Shown here: positions 14,919 through 23,695 of the stretch, one piece after another
How positions within the stretch are numbered: position 1 is the stretch's first letter
Layout: each line of letters begins with the position of its first letter
Origin: Burkholderiales bacterium
GTDB lineage: Bacteria > Pseudomonadota > Gammaproteobacteria > Burkholderiales > Burkholderiaceae_C
DNA length: 35,987 nt
Direction of reading: 5' to 3'
NCBI GenBank assembly: GCA_016213265.1
Contig: JACRBA010000143.1
Span: forward strand, 1-35,987
Position numbers and translations under genes: made by a program
The notes under the pieces: model-generated
What the model was told of the DNA's origin: nothing
The model's input: the letters and a program-made list of their open reading frames with translations, nothing else
Database searches by the model: none

Positions 14919-17555
14919 TCAGGCGACGGCGTAGCGGAAGTCGCCGTTCTTCGCCGCGCTCACCTTGATGCGCTGCAGGGCCTGCCCCTGGGCCAGCCGA
15001 GCCAGCACTTGCTCGGCGATCTCTGGCAGGAGGCTGCCGTTCAGGATGTGGTCGACATTGCGGGCCCCCGTGTCCACCTCGGTGCAGCGCGCGAGCACCG
15101 CCTGGACCAGACGCCTGTCGTGCTCGAAGGTCGCGCCGTGGTGTGCCTTCACCCGCGCGGCGATGCGCGCGAGCTTCATGCGGATGATGTCTTCGAGCAC
15201 CGGATCGGGGATGGCGTGGAACGGCACCACCTTCAGTCGGCCGAGAAAGGCCGGACGGAACGCCTTGTACAACGCCGGTCGCACGGCATCGAGCAGTGCC
15301 TCGGCCGTGGGGGGCTGGCCGTCGGCCTGGCTGAGGCAGGCCTGCATGATCTGCGCCGACCCCACGTTGCTCGTCAGAATGATCAGGCACTGCCTGAAAT
15401 CAATCTCGCGCCCTTCCGCGTCTTCCATGACGCCCTTGTCGAACACCTGGTAGAACAGCTCGAGCACGTCGGGATGGGCCTTCTCGACCTCGTCGAGCAG
15501 CACCACGCTGTGCGGCTGGCGGCGCACGGCCTCGGTGAGCACCCCGCCTTCGCCATAGCCCACGTAGCCGGGGGGCGACCCCTTGAGGCCCGACACCGCA
15601 TGGGCCTCCTGGTACTCGCTCATGTTGATCGTGATGAGCTTGCGCTCCCCGCCGTACAGCGCGTCGGCCAGCGCGAGGGCGGTTTCGGTCTTGCCGACGC
15701 CGCTCGGGCCCACGAAGAGAAACACCCCCTTGGGCTTGTCGGGGTCCTCCAGCTGTGCACGGGAGGTGCGCACGCGCTGGGCGACCGTGTCGATAGCGTG
15801 CGACTGACCGAGCACGCGCTCGCCCAGCAGCTGGGGCAGACGCAGCACGGTACGTAGATCGTCCTTCACCATCTTGCCCAGGGGAACGCCGGTCCATGCC
15901 GCCACCACCTCGGCCACGACCTGCCCGTCCACCTGCAGCGGCACGAGGGGCGCGTCGGCCTGCAGGGCCGCCAACTCGTCCTGCAGGCGGCGCAGCTCGG
16001 CGCTCACCTCGGTGCCGGGCTGCGTCGCCACGGCGGCTTCCTCAGCGCGGATGCGCGCCACCAAGGCGAGCTCAGCGGCGTGACGATCCCGCAAGCCCGC
16101 CAGGGCGTGCGTGTCGGCCGCTCGCTGCGCGCGAAGCTCGGACAGCCTCGCTTCGTGCTGACGACCCGCGGCGGCCTCGCGCTCGAGCGACGCGATCTCC
16201 GCGTCCACCCGCTCGATGCGCCGTTCGAGCGACTCCAGTGGTGCCGGCCGCGCGGCCTGGGCGAGGGCCACCCGGGCGCAGGCGGTGTCCAGCACACTGA
16301 TGCACTTGTCGGGCATCTGGCGGCCGCTGATGTAGCGCGCCGACAGGCGCACCGCCTCGGTGATCGCCTCGTCCAGGATGCGCACCTGGAAATGCTGCTC
16401 CATGCGCGGGGCCATGCCACGCACCATCGCCGCGGCCAACGCCTCGCTCGGCTCCTCCACCTTGACCACCTGGAAGCGTCTCGCCAGCGCCGCATCCTTC
16501 TCGAAGTACTTCTTGTACTCGCTCCAGGTCGTGGCGGCGATGGTGCGCAGCTCTCCACGGGCGAGGGCCGGCTTGAGCAGGTTCGCGGCGTCGTTCTGGC
16601 CTGCGGATCCACCGGCGCCGATCAGCGTGTGCGCTTCGTCGATGAAGAGCACCAACGGGTGGGGGCTGGCCTTGACCTCGTCGATCACCTGCTTGAGCCG
16701 CCGCTCGAACTCGCCCTTGACGCTCGCGCCCGCCTGCAGCAGGGCCAGGTCGAGCACGTGCAGTTCCACCGATGCCAGGGGCGGTGGCACATCACCGGCC
16801 GCGATGCGCAGCGCCAGCCCCTCCACCACGGCGGTCTTGCCCACCCCCGCGTCGCCGGTGAGGATGGGGTTGTTCTGGCGGCGGCGCATCAGGATGTCGA
16901 TGGCCTGCCGGATCTCGGCGTCACGGCCGATCACCGGATCGAGCCTCCCTTCGCGCGCGTGCCGGGTCAGCGGCGTGGTGAATTGGTCCAGCGCCGGCGT
17001 ACTCTGCCCCGCATCTTCCGATACCTCGTCGCGCATGGCGGGCTCGCGCGCCTGCTGCGCGGCGGGCGAGGGGCCGTCGGCCTCGGGCGACCCGGCGGTC
17101 CAGCCTGGCAGATCGTGCTTGATGTCGTGAACGGGAAAGCGCGCGAAGCAACGGCTGTCGCGCTGTGCGAACTGCGCGAGCGTGGGCTCGGTGAGCAGCG
17201 CGAGCAACAGATGACCGCTGCGTATGCGGCCCGCCGGGCTCTCCAGTGACGCGAGCAGCCAGGCATGCTCGAGCAGCACAGGAAGCCGGGCGCTGAACAC
17301 AGGCGTGCGCGTGTTCCCATCGCGCAGCTGCGCCAGCGCGTTCTCCAGGTCCCGACGCAGTGCGTCGGCATCGACGTCGCAGCGCCGGCACAACAGCTGG
17401 AGGTCGTTGTTCGGCTGCTCGAGCAAGGCGAGGAACAGATGCTCCACGTCCACCTCGTGGTGGCCTCGTCCGAGGCTCAGGCTCGCGGCGCGCTCGGCCG
17501 CTGCGCGGGTGAGGGGATGCAGCTTGGTGATGAGTGTCTTCAGGTGGGAAGCCAT
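14919..17555 (-). CDS. tssH: T6SS ATPase TssH / ClpV
   Basis: ClpV is the AAA+ unfoldase that disassembles contracted TssB/TssC sheaths for reuse. The 878-residue product has a Clp N-domain (1-145, with HHEVDVEHLFLALLEQP). The first AAA module has Walker A GDAGVGKT at 234-241 and Walker B LFIDE at 303-307. A coiled middle domain spans about 435-530. The second AAA module has GPSGVGKT at 616-623, MSEYQEAHAVSGLKGSPPGY and VVLLDE at 685-689. The short middle domain and the TssH-type N-terminus separate it from the housekeeping ClpB. Length is normal. The ATG at 17555 comes 23 bases after the tssG stop. Placement between tssG and vgrG1 agrees with a T6SS role. Confidence 0.97.
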   Translation of the reverse strand: MASHLKTLITKLHPLTRAAAERAASLSLGRGHHEVDVEHLFLALLEQPNNDLQLLCRRCDVDADALRRDLENALAQLRDGNTRTPVFSARLPVLLEHAWLLASLESPAGRIRSGHLLLALLTEPTLAQFAQRDSRCFARFPVHDIKHDLPGWTAGSPEADGPSPAAQQAREPAMRDEVSEDAGQSTPALDQFTTPLTRHAREGRLDPVIGRDAEIRQAIDILMRRRQNNPILTGDAGVGKTAVVEGLALRIAAGDVPPPLASVELHVLDLALLQAGASVKGEFERRLKQVIDEVKASPHPLVLFIDEAHTLIGAGGSAGQNDAANLLKPALARGELRTIAATTWSEYKKYFEKDAALARRFQVVKVEEPSEALAAAMVRGMAPRMEQHFQVRILDEAITEAVRLSARYISGRQMPDKCISVLDTACARVALAQAARPAPLESLERRIERVDAEIASLEREAAAGRQHEARLSELRAQRAADTHALAGLRDRHAAELALVARIRAEEAAVATQPGTEVSAELRRLQDELAALQADAPLVPLQVDGQVVAEVVAAWTGVPLGKMVKDDLRTVLRLPQLLGERVLGQSHAIDTVAQRVRTSRAQLEDPDKPKGVFLFVGPSGVGKTETALALADALYGGERKLITINMSEYQEAHAVSGLKGSPPGYVGYGEGGVLTEAVRRQPHSVVLLDEVEKAHPDVLELFYQVFDKGVMEDAEGREIDFRQCLIILTSNVGSAQIMQACLSQADGQPPTAEALLDAVRPALYKAFRPAFLGRLKVVPFHAIPDPVLEDIIRMKLARIAARVKAHHGATFEHDRRLVQAVLARCTEVDTGARNVDHILNGSLLPEIAEQVLARLAQGQALQRIKVSAAKNGDFRYAVA

Positions 17556-17578
17556 GGGTGGGATGTGAAGTACCGCCG

Positions 17579-18709
17579 TCAGTCGGTCGTCAGCAGCTCG
17601 TAGGAGGCGTCCAGACGGTCACGGGTGGACGCGCGGGTGAGAAGAAAGCTGTCCCAGCCGAGCCGCGGCGCCATCGCCGCGTCCAGGCGGCAGCCACGCA
17701 CATCCGCAGCGAGCAGACAGAGGCGGACCTCGTACTCCAGCGTCGGACCGGTCATGAGTCGCAGCAGCTCCCGCAGGGCGAGATGACCCGACCCGCCCGG
17801 CAGCAGGCGGACGAACTGCGCGCGGCTGAGCGGCCCCAGCGTCAGGCGGGCACGCAGGTCGCGCTGCCACACGCGGCCGCCGAGCACCGCATCGGCCCCC
17901 AGCCGGGCGCTGACCCCGCCCAAGGTCGTGCGGCTGGACGACGACAGGGCATACCAGTGCCCGATGAACCCCTGCCACTGCACGCCCACGCCCAGGTACT
18001 GCTGCAGCACCCGCTGCACGGCGGCGGCGGACGTCGGGCGACGCTGCAGCGTGCCGGCGAAGAAGGCCACTGCGTCGTCGGCCACCCCACCCGCATCGGG
18101 CCGCAGCCGGCCGCGCAGCCCGTCGTGTCCCACGCCGGCCAGAGCCAGCATCCAGGGCAGTGCGCGCCGATGCCGGTCGGCCTCGAACTCCACGTCCAGG
18201 CGATGCTTGCGCCAGGCGCCGTAGAACATCACCGTGGCACGGTGCTGGAAGATGTCGTAGAAGGCGCGCGCAGCCCCACGGTCGGGATCACGCGAGCGCA
18301 TCTCGCGCTCGATGAGGCGCTCGGTGTAGTGCACCGGCAGCGCGCCGTGGGCGCCCAGCAGGCCGAAGAAGGCGGGCGTCAGCTCGACCACGCCCACCGC
18401 CCGAGCATCGACATCCGGTGCATGGCCTCGCCCGTCCGGCCCGGTGGCGGGCTGCCCCGTCGGGTCGCCCGGCGCCTGCTGGCCGCCGTCCGCCGGTCGA
18501 ACGGCCAGCAGGCTCACCTCGCTGGCGGGAAACGACATGTCCAGCGAGTTCCGGAAGGCCACGCGCCCCGCACGCAATGGATCGCCATGGCCGGCGCGGG
18601 TCAGCCAGCGTTCGACCACGCGCACGGCTTGGAAGAACGCGAAGCGGTGCGGCTGCGCCAGCAGCCGCCCGATCACAGCAAGGGGCTCTCGCCGCTGCGC
18701 CGCGGGCAT
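17579..18709 (-). CDS. tssG: T6SS baseplate subunit TssG
   Basis: TssG works with TssF and TssE in the baseplate wedge. The 376-residue product starts MPAAQRREPLAVIGRLLAQ and continues PHRFAFFQAVRVVER, the conserved N-terminal block of the family. Further on are VAFRNSLDMSFPASEV, LTPAFFGLLGAHGALPVHYTE and FYDIFQHRATVMFYGAWRKH, also typical of TssG/ImpH. The ATG at 18709 was chosen because GAGGAG stands eight bases before it, although this makes a 37-base overlap with tssF. A GTG at 18676 would give a four-base overlap but lacks as good a ribosome site and would cut the usual N-terminus. The frame is open further upstream as tssF antiframe only. Confidence 0.93.
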   Translation of the reverse strand: MPAAQRREPLAVIGRLLAQPHRFAFFQAVRVVERWLTRAGHGDPLRAGRVAFRNSLDMSFPASEVSLLAVRPADGGQQAPGDPTGQPATGPDGRGHAPDVDARAVGVVELTPAFFGLLGAHGALPVHYTERLIEREMRSRDPDRGAARAFYDIFQHRATVMFYGAWRKHRLDVEFEADRHRRALPWMLALAGVGHDGLRGRLRPDAGGVADDAVAFFAGTLQRRPTSAAAVQRVLQQYLGVGVQWQGFIGHWYALSSSSRTTLGGVSARLGADAVLGGRVWQRDLRARLTLGPLSRAQFVRLLPGGSGHLALRELLRLMTGPTLEYEVRLCLLAADVRGCRLDAAMAPRLGWDSFLLTRASTRDRLDASYELLTTD

Positions 18710-20523
18710 GTGATGAGCTCCTCGTGGGTGTGCGCCGACACGATCTTCAGCTGGGTGAAGCTGTTGACGTGCACGTACAGCCCGAAGAAGTGGTCGAGCA
18801 CCTGGGCGAACAGGCGCAGGCCGATGCCCGCGAAATGCTGGTCGTCGACGCTGAGGCGCACCTCGACGCCGCGCACGTAGGCCGGGAACGGCTGGCCGGG
18901 CAGGCAAGCGGTCACGGCCCGGTGCTCCACGGCCACGATGGCATCGACCACACGGCGGTTGACGGAGCTGCGCGGCAGGTCGTACAGGCGGAGCATCTCC
19001 TTGAGCGAATCGATGCCTCCCGCACTCAGTGACAGGTGGTTGACCGACAGGTGGGAGACCAGCCGCCAGAGCGAGCCTCTGCCCCGCGGGAAGCGATGGG
19101 TGGGTGTCGGTCGCCGAAGCAGGCGCACCTCTCCGAGCGAGGGACCGCCCCCCGGGGAGAACAGGTCGCCCCCGCTGGTGCCCACCTGCAGCTGCGTCGG
19201 CAGATCCCGGTTGGTGGCCGTCACGTCGATGGACAAGGTGTCCGTCTCCGGCGCCGCGGGATCGAAGTCGATGTCGACGATCGACAGCTCGGTCTCATGG
19301 CCGGGGCTCAGCTCGGCGATCGCCTCGTCACGGTGCAGGCTCCAGTAGCGCCCGCCCGCCTCGCCCTCGGCCAGCAACTGCTCGTGCTGCAGCGAGTAGA
19401 ACGGGCGGAACTCGTGCACCTGCTCCCCTTGGGCGGACTGCCGAACCCGATAGACGCGGTCGACCGAATACACCTCGTGGCCGAACGCACGGCGCGCGTC
19501 AGGCAGCACGGGGTAGGACGGCGCGGTGTGCGTGACGCGGACCGGGTCAGCCCGCTGCGAGAACAGGTTCACCACCGGCGTGCAGCCCGTGAGCAGATTG
19601 CGCGACGACAGGGTATCGAGCAGGCGTGCCTCGTCCGAACCGGCACCGCCCCCCTCCAGGGCGAAGTGCAGGGTGATGCGCCGGGCCGAAGGGTCACGCC
19701 AAGCAGCCGGCAGCGGCAGGTCGACGAAGTTGAACTTTTCCGGGAACGCGAAGTACTCGGTCAACAACCGATACGCGGGGTGGGACCGCGCCTCGAAGTC
19801 GATGAGCGCCTCATCCTCGGCGAAGCCGACCTCACGGGGCGCGCCGCCCGCGTGCATCTGCCACGGGCCGTGCAGGCTGTCTTGCAGCAACACCCCCCGT
19901 ACGCGGCCGAAGAGCACCTCCCGCAGCGCGGTGACTTGCGACGCCTCGCCGTCCATGTGCAGCCTGATTGCGTCGACGCCCAGGCGGTCCCACGTGGCCT
20001 GCGGTGAAGTGAGCTCGAATGCCACCGACAGCAACGCGGTGGACCCTCGTGGCACGACCGTGTGGTCAGGGGCCTGCACGACATGGACAAAACTGACGTC
20101 CACCACGCGCACCGGCAGCAAGGTCACGGCAAAGGCGGTGCGGAAACGGCAGGGCACACCGCGCACGGGCCGGCTGTGCAAGGCTGTGCCACGGGGCACG
20201 TGCACGGCCTGCGTCAACTGCGCGCTGGCGGCCTGCGCGTCCAGGCGCGCGATGGCACAAGAGGGGAACGGACGCAGATAGTGCGGGTAGAGCACCTGCA
20301 GCAGGCTCTCGGTGAACAGCGGGAAGTCATCGTCCAACCGCTTGTGCACACGCGCCGCGAGCAAGGCAAACGACTCAATGAGCCGCTCGACATGCGGGTC
20401 CTCGCCGACGTCGCCCGAGAGCATCAGGCGGCCGGCAATTTTGGGATGGCGGCGGGCGAACTCGCCCGCCTGGCTTCGCAGGAAAGCGAGCTCCCGCTCG
20501 TAGTGGGGCAACAGGTCGTCCAT
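18673..20523 (-). CDS. tssF: T6SS baseplate subunit TssF
   Basis: TssF is the main wedge protein of the T6SS baseplate and contacts TssG, TssK and the VgrG spike. The 616-residue product starts with the family signature MDDLLPHYERELAFLR, QAGEFARRHPKIAGRL and DPHVERLIESFALLAARVH, then LLQVLYPHYLRPFPS. Near the C-terminus, RGSLWRLVSHLSVNHLSL and ARVEHRAVTACLPG-like blocks and GIGLRLFAQVLDHFFGLYVHVNSF are conserved in TssF/ImpG; any one of them would identify the family. Length is typical. The gene starts six bases after the tssE stop. Confidence 0.96.
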   Translation of the reverse strand: MDDLLPHYERELAFLRSQAGEFARRHPKIAGRLMLSGDVGEDPHVERLIESFALLAARVHKRLDDDFPLFTESLLQVLYPHYLRPFPSCAIARLDAQAASAQLTQAVHVPRGTALHSRPVRGVPCRFRTAFAVTLLPVRVVDVSFVHVVQAPDHTVVPRGSTALLSVAFELTSPQATWDRLGVDAIRLHMDGEASQVTALREVLFGRVRGVLLQDSLHGPWQMHAGGAPREVGFAEDEALIDFEARSHPAYRLLTEYFAFPEKFNFVDLPLPAAWRDPSARRITLHFALEGGGAGSDEARLLDTLSSRNLLTGCTPVVNLFSQRADPVRVTHTAPSYPVLPDARRAFGHEVYSVDRVYRVRQSAQGEQVHEFRPFYSLQHEQLLAEGEAGGRYWSLHRDEAIAELSPGHETELSIVDIDFDPAAPETDTLSIDVTATNRDLPTQLQVGTSGGDLFSPGGGPSLGEVRLLRRPTPTHRFPRGRGSLWRLVSHLSVNHLSLSAGGIDSLKEMLRLYDLPRSSVNRRVVDAIVAVEHRAVTACLPGQPFPAYVRGVEVRLSVDDQHFAGIGLRLFAQVLDHFFGLYVHVNSFTQLKIVSAHTHEELITCPRRSGESPLL

Positions 20524-20529
20524 GGCCCG

Positions 20530-21021
20530 TCAGGACAGCCCACCGAAGCGGGCTTGCGTCACGGAGATGCGCGACAGGGCAGGCTGCAGCACGGCGTCGA
20601 AGCTCACCGCTTCGCGCATGGGGTGCACCAGAAGCAGCGCCCGGATGGTGAAGGCGATCGAGTTCACGGACCGTGTGAGTCGCTCGCCCTGAAAGCGCAC
20701 CTGCACCTGGGCGAGTCGGGGCTCGTGGGTTTCGATGGCGGCTGCCAGGCTGCGCGCGATGAAGCGCTGCTCCTCGGCATTCGTGAGCACGCGCCCCACG
20801 AAATCACGCACGCCAAATGCCCACACGGAAGACTGTGCGTGTGGGAAGCCCGACAACGCGTCGCCGGCCGCCCCCGCGCGTGTGTTCAGCAACGCCTCCA
20901 GGTCGCGTGCCACGGCGTCGCGCAGCTGGTCCACCGACTGTGTCATGACCAGCCCGGTGGGGGCGTCGTCGGCCAGGAGACGGTCCAGCACGCTTCGCCG
21001 GATACGAATGGTGGAGTTCAC
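20530..21021 (-). CDS. tssE: T6SS baseplate subunit TssE
   Basis: TssE resembles phage gp25 and nucleates sheath polymerisation at the baseplate. The product from the GTG at 21021 has 163 residues: SVLDRLLADDAP, LRDAVARDLEALLNTR, a central FGVRDFVGRV segment, and AAIETHEPRLAQVQVRF, where the ETHEPRL block corresponds to the conserved EPRL region of gp25-like proteins. It continues with SIAFTIRALLLVHP. The GTG gives the usual length, but its ribosome site is weak and no better in-frame start was found. The open frame extends upstream into hcp antiframe, which I reject. TssE lies between hcp, 74 bases upstream with a hairpin in the gap, and tssF. Confidence 0.92.
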   Translation of the reverse strand: MNSTIRIRRSVLDRLLADDAPTGLVMTQSVDQLRDAVARDLEALLNTRAGAAGDALSGFPHAQSSVWAFGVRDFVGRVLTNAEEQRFIARSLAAAIETHEPRLAQVQVRFQGERLTRSVNSIAFTIRALLLVHPMREAVSFDAVLQPALSRISVTQARFGGLS

Positions 21022-21045
21022 GGCGAGCCGTCGAGAAGGACGGCG

Positions 21046-21071
21046 GCCGGGCGGGCACCACAATGCCCGGC
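21046..21071 (-). promoter_or_regulatory. Hairpin in the hcp-tssE gap
   Basis: GCCGGGC (21046-21052) pairs with GCCCGGC (21065-21071) around a 12-base loop; an alternative inner stem GGGCA/TGCCC is also possible. It lies in the 74-base gap between hcp and tssE without a following T-run. Such a structure could attenuate transcription or stabilise the hcp-side mRNA so that more Hcp than TssE is made. Confidence 0.3.
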
Positions 21072-21095
21072 GCCGCGACCGCCGCACACGGTGGA

Positions 21096-21620
21096 TCAGT
21101 TCGGCGCGTCGAACACCGGCTTGTTGGTGGCCAGGCTCCACATGGCCGGCGAGCCCTTCTGCGTCTTGCCGTCCATGGTCTGCTGCACGTACTCCCACTG
21201 CACGGCAGCGTACTTGAGACTGAAGGTCTCGCCCGGCAGGCCCTCGCCCACCACCTCCGGCGTGACCGACGCGACGATCACCTTCTTGAGCTTGATGGTG
21301 AGGTACTGCACCCGGCCCTGCGTGCCATTGGCGCGCATGAAGTGGATCTCCACATCGTCGTAGAGCGTGCCGGCGGAACAGGCCTCCCACAGCTGAGGGC
21401 TGGTGAGGTCGAGGTCCTTGGTGAACACCATTTCGCCGTGCTCGCACCGTTCTGCGGTGTGCCCGCCGGACGTGGAGGCCGTGGCCGACTTCGGCTGTCG
21501 GATGACGTGGCTCCAGCTGTTGGCCTCGAACCAGGGCCGCTTGTGGTCCTGGTCGCGCGATTCACCCTCGATCTTCTTGCCGTTCAGCGGGTTGCCGAAC
21601 TTGATGTAGATGTCTTTCAT
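21096..21620 (-). CDS. hcp: T6SS tube protein Hcp / TssD
   Basis: Hcp hexamers stack into the tube that is expelled with the spike. The 174-residue product begins MKDIYIKFGNPLNGKKIEGE and carries the family's central and C-terminal beta strands (VFTKDLDLTSPQLWEA, DDVEIHFMRANG, QYLTIKLKKVIVASVTP, ETFSLKYAAVQWEYVQQ). Length and motifs are typical of the proteobacterial Hcp1 type. There is no C-terminal toxin extension. The ATG at 21620 has AGGGA upstream. It lies between tssC and tssE, the usual order in Burkholderiales clusters. Confidence 0.97.
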   Translation of the reverse strand: MKDIYIKFGNPLNGKKIEGESRDQDHKRPWFEANSWSHVIRQPKSATASTSGGHTAERCEHGEMVFTKDLDLTSPQLWEACSAGTLYDDVEIHFMRANGTQGRVQYLTIKLKKVIVASVTPEVVGEGLPGETFSLKYAAVQWEYVQQTMDGKTQKGSPAMWSLATNKPVFDAPN

Positions 21621-21647
21621 GGAGTTCCCTGCTAGTGGAATGGAAGG

Positions 21648-23138
21648 TCACTTCTTGCCCACGGGCATTTCGGCGACCAGACGCAGCGAGACGGACAGCT
21701 CGTCCAGCTGGAAGTGGGGACGGACGAATGCCACCGCGCGGTACACGCCCGGCCGCCCCGGAACCTCTGAAACCTCGACCTGCGCCTGACGCAGGGGCCG
21801 CTGCGCGCGCATCTCCTGCGAGGCGTCGTCCGCATCGACCACGTACTGCATGAGCCAGTTGTGCAGGTAGCGCTCCACATCCAGCGGCGTGGCGAAGCTT
21901 CCCACCTTGTCGCGCATCATGGCCTTCATGTAGTGGGCGATGCGGCACACGGCGAACATGTACTGCAGCTGCGCCGAGAGGACGGCATTGGCGTTCGCCG
22001 CGTCGCTGTCGTAGCGCCGTGGCTTCTGGGCCGACTGCGCACCGAAGAATGCCGCATAGTCGGTGTTCTTGCAGTGCACCAGGGGGATGAAGCCGAGATC
22101 GGACAGCTCCTTCTCGCGCCGGTCGGTGATGGCCACCTCCGTGGGGCACTTGAGTGCCACCTCGCCATCGTCGGTCTTGAACGTGTGGGTGGGCAGGTCC
22201 TCCACCAGGCCACCCCCTTCCACGCCGCGGATGGCCGCGCACCATCCGTACTGCTCGAACGCGGCCGTGAGGCGCGAGGCCATGGCATACGCGGTGTTCA
22301 CCCACAGGTACCGGCTGTGGTCGGCGCCATCCACCTGCTCGACGAAGTTGAACCCCTCGACGGCCGTGCCGTCCTTCGGGTTGTACGGCAGCCGGCCGAG
22401 GAAGCGGGGAAGCGTCAGACCCACATACCGCGCATCCTCCGAGTCACGGAAGGACTTCCACTTCGCGTAGTCGACGGTGTCAAACACCTTGGCGAGGTCG
22501 CGCGGACGGCCCAGCTCGGTGAAGGACTCCAAGCCGAACAGCTCCGGGGCCGCCGCCGACACAAACGGCGCGTGTGCGGCGGCAGCCACGTGTGCCATCT
22601 GCTCCAGGAAATACATGTCCTCGGGCTGACGCGTGAACTCGAAGTCGCCGATCAGGGCCCCGAAGGGCGCACCGCCGAACGTGCCGAACTCCTCCTCATA
22701 CACCTTCTTGAACAGGGTGCTCTGGTCGAAGTCGATGGCCGTCTGGAAGTCGCGCACCAGTTCCTTCTTGGTGCAGTTGAACACCTGGATCTTCTGCAGC
22801 GCACCGGTGGACGTGTGCTTGCACAGGTAATGCAAGCCGCGCCACGTGGCCTCGAGCCGCTGGAAGTCGGGGTGGTGCATCACCTCCGACAGCTGCTCGG
22901 AGATCAGCTGGTCCAGATCGGCCACGCGGGCGTCCAAGGTGGCGCTGAGGTTGTCGGAGACCACGACGGTACCCTGCAGCACCTCCTTGACCAGCTCCGC
23001 GATGAGGTCTCGCGCGCGCAGGCGTTCCACGTCAGACCGCGCCACCTTGCTCTCGCGCACGATGTCGTCCAGCAAGCTGGTCGTGGCGGCAGCCGGCGCA
23101 GGCGGAAGAAGACCCTCGGCTTGAAGCATGGCGCTCAC
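21648..23138 (-). CDS. tssC: T6SS sheath large subunit TssC
   Basis: TssC (VipB) assembles with TssB into the contractile sheath. The 496-residue product shows the family blocks in order: LIAELVKEVLQGTVVVSDNL, HHPDFQRLEATWRGLHYLC, FGGAPFGALIGDFEF, MAHVAAAAHAPFVSAAAPE, RYVGLTLPRFLGRLPY, WVNTAYAMASRLTAAFEQYGW-type core, GEVALKCPTEVAITDRRE, and LGFIPLVHCKNTDYAAFFG, ending in the QVEVSEVPGRPGVYRAV strand. Length is standard. The ATG at 23138 overlaps the tssB stop (ATGA), coupling the two sheath subunits. Confidence 0.97.
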   Translation of the reverse strand: MSAMLQAEGLLPPAPAAATTSLLDDIVRESKVARSDVERLRARDLIAELVKEVLQGTVVVSDNLSATLDARVADLDQLISEQLSEVMHHPDFQRLEATWRGLHYLCKHTSTGALQKIQVFNCTKKELVRDFQTAIDFDQSTLFKKVYEEEFGTFGGAPFGALIGDFEFTRQPEDMYFLEQMAHVAAAAHAPFVSAAAPELFGLESFTELGRPRDLAKVFDTVDYAKWKSFRDSEDARYVGLTLPRFLGRLPYNPKDGTAVEGFNFVEQVDGADHSRYLWVNTAYAMASRLTAAFEQYGWCAAIRGVEGGGLVEDLPTHTFKTDDGEVALKCPTEVAITDRREKELSDLGFIPLVHCKNTDYAAFFGAQSAQKPRRYDSDAANANAVLSAQLQYMFAVCRIAHYMKAMMRDKVGSFATPLDVERYLHNWLMQYVVDADDASQEMRAQRPLRQAQVEVSEVPGRPGVYRAVAFVRPHFQLDELSVSLRLVAEMPVGKK

Positions 23139-23650
23139 TCCTGGCGCGGCGCCGTTTCGGCGCCCAGTTGTTGGAGACGCTCGGTGTTGCCCAGCACATC
23201 CGCCAGCAGGTCCTCGAGCTTGTCGTTGCCGGCCAGCTTGTTGCGCAGGTCCGACAGCCGCGTTCTCGCCTCGAGCAGGCGGCGCAGCGGCTCCACCTGC
23301 TGAACCACCGCCTCCGGGCGGAAGTCATCGATCTGCTGGAAGGACAGGTCGACCGCGAACTCACCACCTGCATCGCCAAGGACGTTGCGCACGCGATAGC
23401 GCGCCTTCGGCGCCATGCCCTTCATCACGTCATCGAAGTTGTCCAGATCGACCTGCACGAACTTGCGCTCCTTCAGCTTGGCGGGGGGCGTCTGCGGATC
23501 TACCGCGCCGGTGAAGTCGCCAATGACTCCGGTGACGAAGGGGATCTCCTTTTGCTCGATGGCGTCACCCACCTCCACGTCGTAGCTCAGCTGCACGCGC
23601 GGGGGGCGCACCTTCTCCAGGCGCTTCTGGACGCTGTCTTTCTTGGCCAT
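23135..23650 (-). CDS. tssB: T6SS sheath small subunit TssB
   Basis: TssB (VipA) is the small sheath subunit. The 171-residue product starts MAKKDSVQKRLEKVRPPRVQ and continues with the conserved LSYDVEVGDAIEQKEIPFV and VIGDFTG, then KFVQVDLDNFDDVMKGMAP, and DLSFQQIDDFRPEAVVQQV with the helix that receives ClpV. The ATG at 23650 was preferred to a slightly longer open frame starting at 23674 because MAKK is the usual family start. It is coupled to tssC by an ATGA overlap and follows the lipoprotein gene by 45 bases. Confidence 0.97.
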   Translation of the reverse strand: MAKKDSVQKRLEKVRPPRVQLSYDVEVGDAIEQKEIPFVTGVIGDFTGAVDPQTPPAKLKERKFVQVDLDNFDDVMKGMAPKARYRVRNVLGDAGGEFAVDLSFQQIDDFRPEAVVQQVEPLRRLLEARTRLSDLRNKLAGNDKLEDLLADVLGNTERLQQLGAETAPRQE

Positions 23651-23695
23651 GCTTGCCTCGTTGTGTGAACGCAATGCGCGCGGGTGACCTGGCGG

